In this document: positions 60,662 to 64,000 of the stretch, one piece after another
How positions within the stretch are numbered: the stretch's first letter is position 1
Layout of the letters: each line of letters begins with the position of its first letter
NCBI RefSeq assembly: GCF_003610555.1
Contig: NZ_RAPQ01000010.1
Span: forward strand, 124,001 to 188,000
Source: Marinifilum flexuosum
Lineage (GTDB): Bacteria > Bacteroidota > Bacteroidia > Bacteroidales > Marinifilaceae
Length of the DNA stretch: 64,000 nt
Reading direction: 5' to 3'
Position numbers and translations under genes: made by a program
Notes under the pieces: generated by a model
The model's database searches: none
What the model was told of the DNA's origin: nothing
What the model saw: the letters and a program-made list of their open reading frames with translations, nothing else

Positions 60662-62983
60662 TTATTTAACAATACTTTTAGGAATTGTAAAGCTAAATTT
60701 TGAACCACGCCCAACATCCGATTCTACCCACAATTCACCGCCCAATAGCTCTACAATATCTTTCGATATGGATAGTCCCAGACCAATTCCTCCATGTTGT
60801 CTGATAAGGTGATTTTCGATCTGTCTGAAACGACTAAAAATAATCTTCTGATGCTCTGGAGATATTCCTATTCCTGTATCCTGCACATAAAAAAGAACTG
60901 TATCTTTTAAACTTTCACAACCAATAATAATCTCACCCTCTTTGGTAAATTTAATGGCATTTCGAATCAAATTATTTAAAACCTGTAACAGTTTACCTTT
61001 ATCAGTATGTATTTCAAAATTTGGGTTAAACATGTAATCCAATTTTACACTTAACTTCTTTTTTTCAGCCTCAACAGTATGAAGATTTTTTAAACCAGAT
61101 AAAAATGGATCAAGAGAAACACGATCTACATTTATTTGTAATTTCTTTGCCTCCAACAATGAAGCATCCATTATATCATCCATAATACTCATTAGCTGAT
61201 TTCCACAATCTTTTATTATGGAAGCATACTGTTTTCGCTCTTCATCTGTTAAATCAACATCACCAATAAAATCGGTAAATCCAAGCAAACCATTTAGTGG
61301 GGTTCTAACTTCATGACTCAGATTAGCAAGAAATGCCGTTTTAAGCCTGTCATTTTCTTCTGCCTTAAGCAGGGCATGTGTTAGTTTAGCTTCAATTTGT
61401 TTTTTTTCGGTAATATCCAATCCAACTTTTAAGTACCCTATGATACTATTTTCATCGTCAACCACAGGTGAAATGGAAGCCGACTCCCAATAATAACTAG
61501 AATCTTTACGCTTGTTATAAAATTCTCCTTCCCACTTTTCACCAGACGATATTTTCTGCCACAAATCTTTGTAAACAATAGCGGATTGTTTGCCCGATTT
61601 TAAAATCCTTGGATTTTCTCCTATCAGCTCTTTAAGATCGTACCCGGTCACCTTGCAGAATATCGGATTTACATATTCTATTTCTCCCTTAGTGTTTGTA
61701 ATTACTATTGATGCAGGACTTTGCTCAACCGCATTGGATAGTTTAGTTATTTTAAGCAAGTTCTTATTTCTTTCGGTCACATCCCGAATTACAGAGTGTA
61801 AAAGTTCTACGCCATCAACCATAACAACACCTGACGAAATTTCAACATCTTTAATTTCTCCCGATGCAAGGCGGTGCTTCGCTTTAAATATCGTTTTTGA
61901 GTTAGTTTTAGCTTTCTCAATATTATCCCAAACCGTAACTTCTCCTGCAATATTTAAATCCCAAATTTTAAGATTTAACAGTTCTCTTTTAGAATAACCA
62001 TAGAACTCACAAGCACTTTCGTTCACATCTTTTATCAACCCATTTTCTGGCGACACAAGCATCATTACGGAAGAACTACCGTAAAAAATATTCTTGTATC
62101 TATTCTCCACCTCACTTAACTTCTTCTTTAATTTAACCTTATCGGTTAAATCTACCGCTGAAACTGCAAATTCCTTTTCACTTAACGGAAATGAATCTAC
62201 ATAAATAAACTTCCCAATATCCGAATGATAGGAGTAAAAATTGGTATTCTTGAAATCATTAGTCACCGAATTGAAATAATCAATCCACTCGGGTTCTGTA
62301 TTTGGAAACAATTCCAACAAAGTCTTACCAATCGCTTTTTCTCTTGAAATTTCTATAAATTTTTCGTTCGCCGGATTCATATCCTTGTAGAGTAAATCCA
62401 CCAATTCTCCAGATTTATTCTTAATCGTTTCAAAAATAGCTATAGCTGAAGTTGAAGTTGAAAAAAGTGTTTTGTACTTCAATTCACTTTTCAACAATTG
62501 CTCTACAAGTTTTTGATTTTCTACCTTATACTCTTCCAAAAAGAACTTATTCATTTCTTCCTGATACAATACTTTTAAATCAGACTCGATAATCTTTCGG
62601 AATTCTACCAGCGAGCATTTTATACCTGAATCGAACTTTATTTCCTCCTCATTTACAACATATAAAACTCCAAACAAATCTCCATTCGAAAACTTAAGAG
62701 GATATCCAAAATAATTGAGGTTGTTAAAATTGTTAAGTACAAAATCATCAGAACAAATTTCTTTTTTTGCAGCTAATTCTTTTACATGATCCAAATTTTC
62801 TTGAATCTCTAACATGAATGCTTTATTGCATCCATCACTTTTTAATAAAAGCTCAATATTTGATTCTTTAAAATGAGCGATAATTACATTCGAAATATTG
62901 AATGTCCTTGAAATGAGATTCAATACATCTTGCCATTTACTTAAAATGCGACTTGAAATCTTATAATTTACAACTTCTGACAT
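60662..62983 (-). CDS. Multi-PAS sensor histidine kinase, cytoplasmic
   Basis: About 773 residues from the ATG at 62983 (MSEVVNYK; 62992 is three residues longer). No membrane segment. A GAF-like N-terminal region (about 10-150; VIIAHFKES, YPLKFSNGDLFGVLYVV), then at least three PAS domains (about 165-285, 295-405, 415-540; NIFYGSSSVMMLV, ACEFYGYSKRELL, PASIVITNTKGEIEYVNPIFCKVTGYD), HisKA with H557 in SHEVRTPLNG, and an HATPase with NLIRNAIKF, DTGIGI and GIGLGLSIS. No receiver domain, so it needs a separate response regulator, not in this window. Sensor ligands unknown. Confidence 0.92.
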   Translation of the reverse strand: MSEVVNYKISSRILSKWQDVLNLISRTFNISNVIIAHFKESNIELLLKSDGCNKAFMLEIQENLDHVKELAAKKEICSDDFVLNNFNNLNYFGYPLKFSNGDLFGVLYVVNEEEIKFDSGIKCSLVEFRKIIESDLKVLYQEEMNKFFLEEYKVENQKLVEQLLKSELKYKTLFSTSTSAIAIFETIKNKSGELVDLLYKDMNPANEKFIEISREKAIGKTLLELFPNTEPEWIDYFNSVTNDFKNTNFYSYHSDIGKFIYVDSFPLSEKEFAVSAVDLTDKVKLKKKLSEVENRYKNIFYGSSSVMMLVSPENGLIKDVNESACEFYGYSKRELLNLKIWDLNIAGEVTVWDNIEKAKTNSKTIFKAKHRLASGEIKDVEISSGVVMVDGVELLHSVIRDVTERNKNLLKITKLSNAVEQSPASIVITNTKGEIEYVNPIFCKVTGYDLKELIGENPRILKSGKQSAIVYKDLWQKISSGEKWEGEFYNKRKDSSYYWESASISPVVDDENSIIGYLKVGLDITEKKQIEAKLTHALLKAEENDRLKTAFLANLSHEVRTPLNGLLGFTDFIGDVDLTDEERKQYASIIKDCGNQLMSIMDDIMDASLLEAKKLQINVDRVSLDPFLSGLKNLHTVEAEKKKLSVKLDYMFNPNFEIHTDKGKLLQVLNNLIRNAIKFTKEGEIIIGCESLKDTVLFYVQDTGIGISPEHQKIIFSRFRQIENHLIRQHGGIGLGLSISKDIVELLGGELWVESDVGRGSKFSFTIPKSIVK

Positions 62984-63369
62984 AATTTTCAATTCTATTC
63001 GATAGTAGAATAAATAGTCAACTAAAAATAATTACAGCAAACACACAAATCAACACAGACTCATATTGCAACCCTGACTATTAATAACAAAATGATATTC
63101 TTACCATTAAAAATAACTACAGATACATAAAGTTAAATAAAAATACATTTAACCCAAACATAAATTACAAATAAAATCTATTCATCATTTACTTTCTATA
63201 TGCCATAATACCTTTATTAAATATATATCACATTCACAAAATGCATTCAGCTAACTCTATTATAAAAGCTCAACTTGCAATTTTATATTTTGTTGATTAT
63301 ATTGAGATTACATTCTATCTCTAACTTTAAACTACTACAAGGAAGATTTAACCAAACAACCTCCTACAC
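62984..63369. other. AT-rich divergent spacer between the two sensor genes
   Basis: About 385 bp with very high A+T and no gene. Both histidine-kinase-type genes are transcribed away from it. TATTC-GATAGTA-GAATA near 63001 is a small inverted repeat; no other structure seen. Confidence 0.4.
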
Positions 63370-64000
63370 ATGAAAGGACTGAAATTTCAAACACGACTCA
63401 TACTAGGCTTTTCAACCATACTTTTATTTAGTTTCATAATTGGTATCATTGCATTTATCGAAATTAAAACCATTAGTAAAAACACAGAGTCTATCTATCA
63501 CCACCCTCTAACGGTAAGTAATTCTGTTCGTGATATAAACATTAGCATTAACGCCATTCACCGATCCATGAAAGATGTTGTTTTGGCAAAGAATATTGAA
63601 GAATTATACGAATCAATTTTATTGGTCAACAAACACGATCGCCAGGTTTATGCCTCATTTAAAATTGTAAAAGAACGTTTCCTTGGTGATAAGGAGGTTG
63701 TAAATGATACTTACTCGGCATATCGCGATTGGGAAAAAATCAGAAATGAGGTAATCTTGTTAAAAAAAGGCGGTCACGATGAACGAGCTGCTGATATTAC
63801 CAGAGGTCGTGGCGCTTTTCAAGTAAATCTTTTGTTCGAAAAAACCAAAATCCTTACTGATTTCGCACAAAGCAAAGCTGATGAATTCTACCACAACACA
63901 GTCGAATCAGAAGAAAAAAGTATCGCCATTCTAATCTTCAGTATCTCCTTAATACTACTGATCAGTTTGATTACAGCCGTTTGGCTATCAAAAAGTATTT
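63370..64000 (+). CDS. Membrane sensor with four-helix-bundle periplasmic domain (partial)
   Basis: ATG at 63370 opens a frame that runs past the window's right edge (about 210 codons). MKGLKFQTRLILGFSTILLFSFIIGIIAF-type start is a membrane helix (about 8-28), a periplasmic helical domain of ~150 residues with 4HB_MCP look (NSVRDINISINAIHRSMKDVV) follows, and a second helix (about 178-204) ends in the visible part. Such N-termini belong to chemoreceptors, sensor kinases or diguanylate cyclases; the output domain lies outside. GGAAGA precedes the start. Confidence 0.75.
   Translation, partial: MKGLKFQTRLILGFSTILLFSFIIGIIAFIEIKTISKNTESIYHHPLTVSNSVRDINISINAIHRSMKDVVLAKNIEELYESILLVNKHDRQVYASFKIVKERFLGDKEVVNDTYSAYRDWEKIRNEVILLKKGGHDERAADITRGRGAFQVNLLFEKTKILTDFAQSKADEFYHNTVESEEKSIAILIFSISLILLISLITAVWLSKSI

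Noticed and set aside
1-64000. tRNA or rRNA genes
   Set aside because: I looked for TTCRA-type arms and rRNA-like GC-rich conserved blocks and saw none; a few GGTTCAAAT words lie in repeats without cloverleaf partners.
1-64000. Insertion sequences or prophage
   Set aside because: No transposase, integrase or phage structural gene was recognised; mobile character is limited to short repeats.

Overview
The window reads as chromosomal DNA of a marine or anaerobic Bacteroidota, most like the Marinilabiliales/Marinifilaceae. This is inferred from gene content, not from any search. Supporting signs are a SusC-type TonB-dependent transporter beside a hybrid two-component regulator, lipoproteins with short LxSC lipoboxes, AT-rich spacers, TAnnTTTG-type -7 promoter elements, and family proteins such as DUF4097, DUF3127, DUF6249 and DUF6261. 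I found no rRNA, tRNA, CRISPR array, transposase or phage gene.

Layout. (a) 1-10.1 kb: the edge of a polysaccharide utilisation locus. A SusC gene runs off the left end; a divergent hybrid two-component sensor/AraC regulator follows, then a tetraheme NrfH-like cytochrome fused to a formylglycine-enzyme-like domain, and a Tat-exported Gfo/Idh/MocA oxidoreductase. (b) 10.3-20.5 kb, all on the minus strand: an amino-sugar salvage cluster comprising a ROK repressor, sugar-1-P nucleotidyltransferase, sugar MFS transporter, NahK-like anomeric kinase, a NagB-like/PIG-L fusion, a ROK kinase and a secreted GH20 hexosaminidase. Together they could trim terminal HexNAc, import it, phosphorylate it and send it to UDP-sugar or to glycolysis. 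(c) 20.6-28.7 kb: a possible orphan short transcript, a DUF4097 protein, an FNR-type reductase, rlmN, a LacI regulator, an aldehyde dehydrogenase, an XRE/S24 regulator and an EamA permease.

(d) 28.7-35.4 kb is the accessory and repeat-rich part. It holds small unknown genes, a two-gene cassette (two-TM protein plus PD-(D/E)XK nuclease) bounded by inverted repeats, a gene-free 1 kb stretch with a helically phased ~21/42-bp degenerate array ending in a large palindrome before a DUF6261 gene, and three copies of a ~110-bp palindromic repeat. (e) 35.4-54.2 kb is mostly housekeeping: a 5'-nucleotidase split over two genes, dinB, a MATE pump with mnmD, two FKBPs, a cyclophilin, a DUF3127 protein with an SSB-like tail, an ECF sigma factor and its partners with matching divergent promoters, an M64 peptidase, an MscS channel, a SemiSWEET, a KAS III-like enzyme, a membrane reductive-dehalogenase-like protein, rlmB and a DUF418 protein. 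(f) 54.4-64 kb: an ABC-F ATPase, a small AAA+ ATPase, a STAS-like protein, a lipoprotein glycosidase, rlmD, a PAS histidine kinase and the start of a membrane sensor running off the right end.

The least explained items are the phased array with DUF6261, the cytochrome-FGE/oxidoreductase pair, the IR-bounded nuclease cassette, and the pair of ECF promoters with identical architecture.
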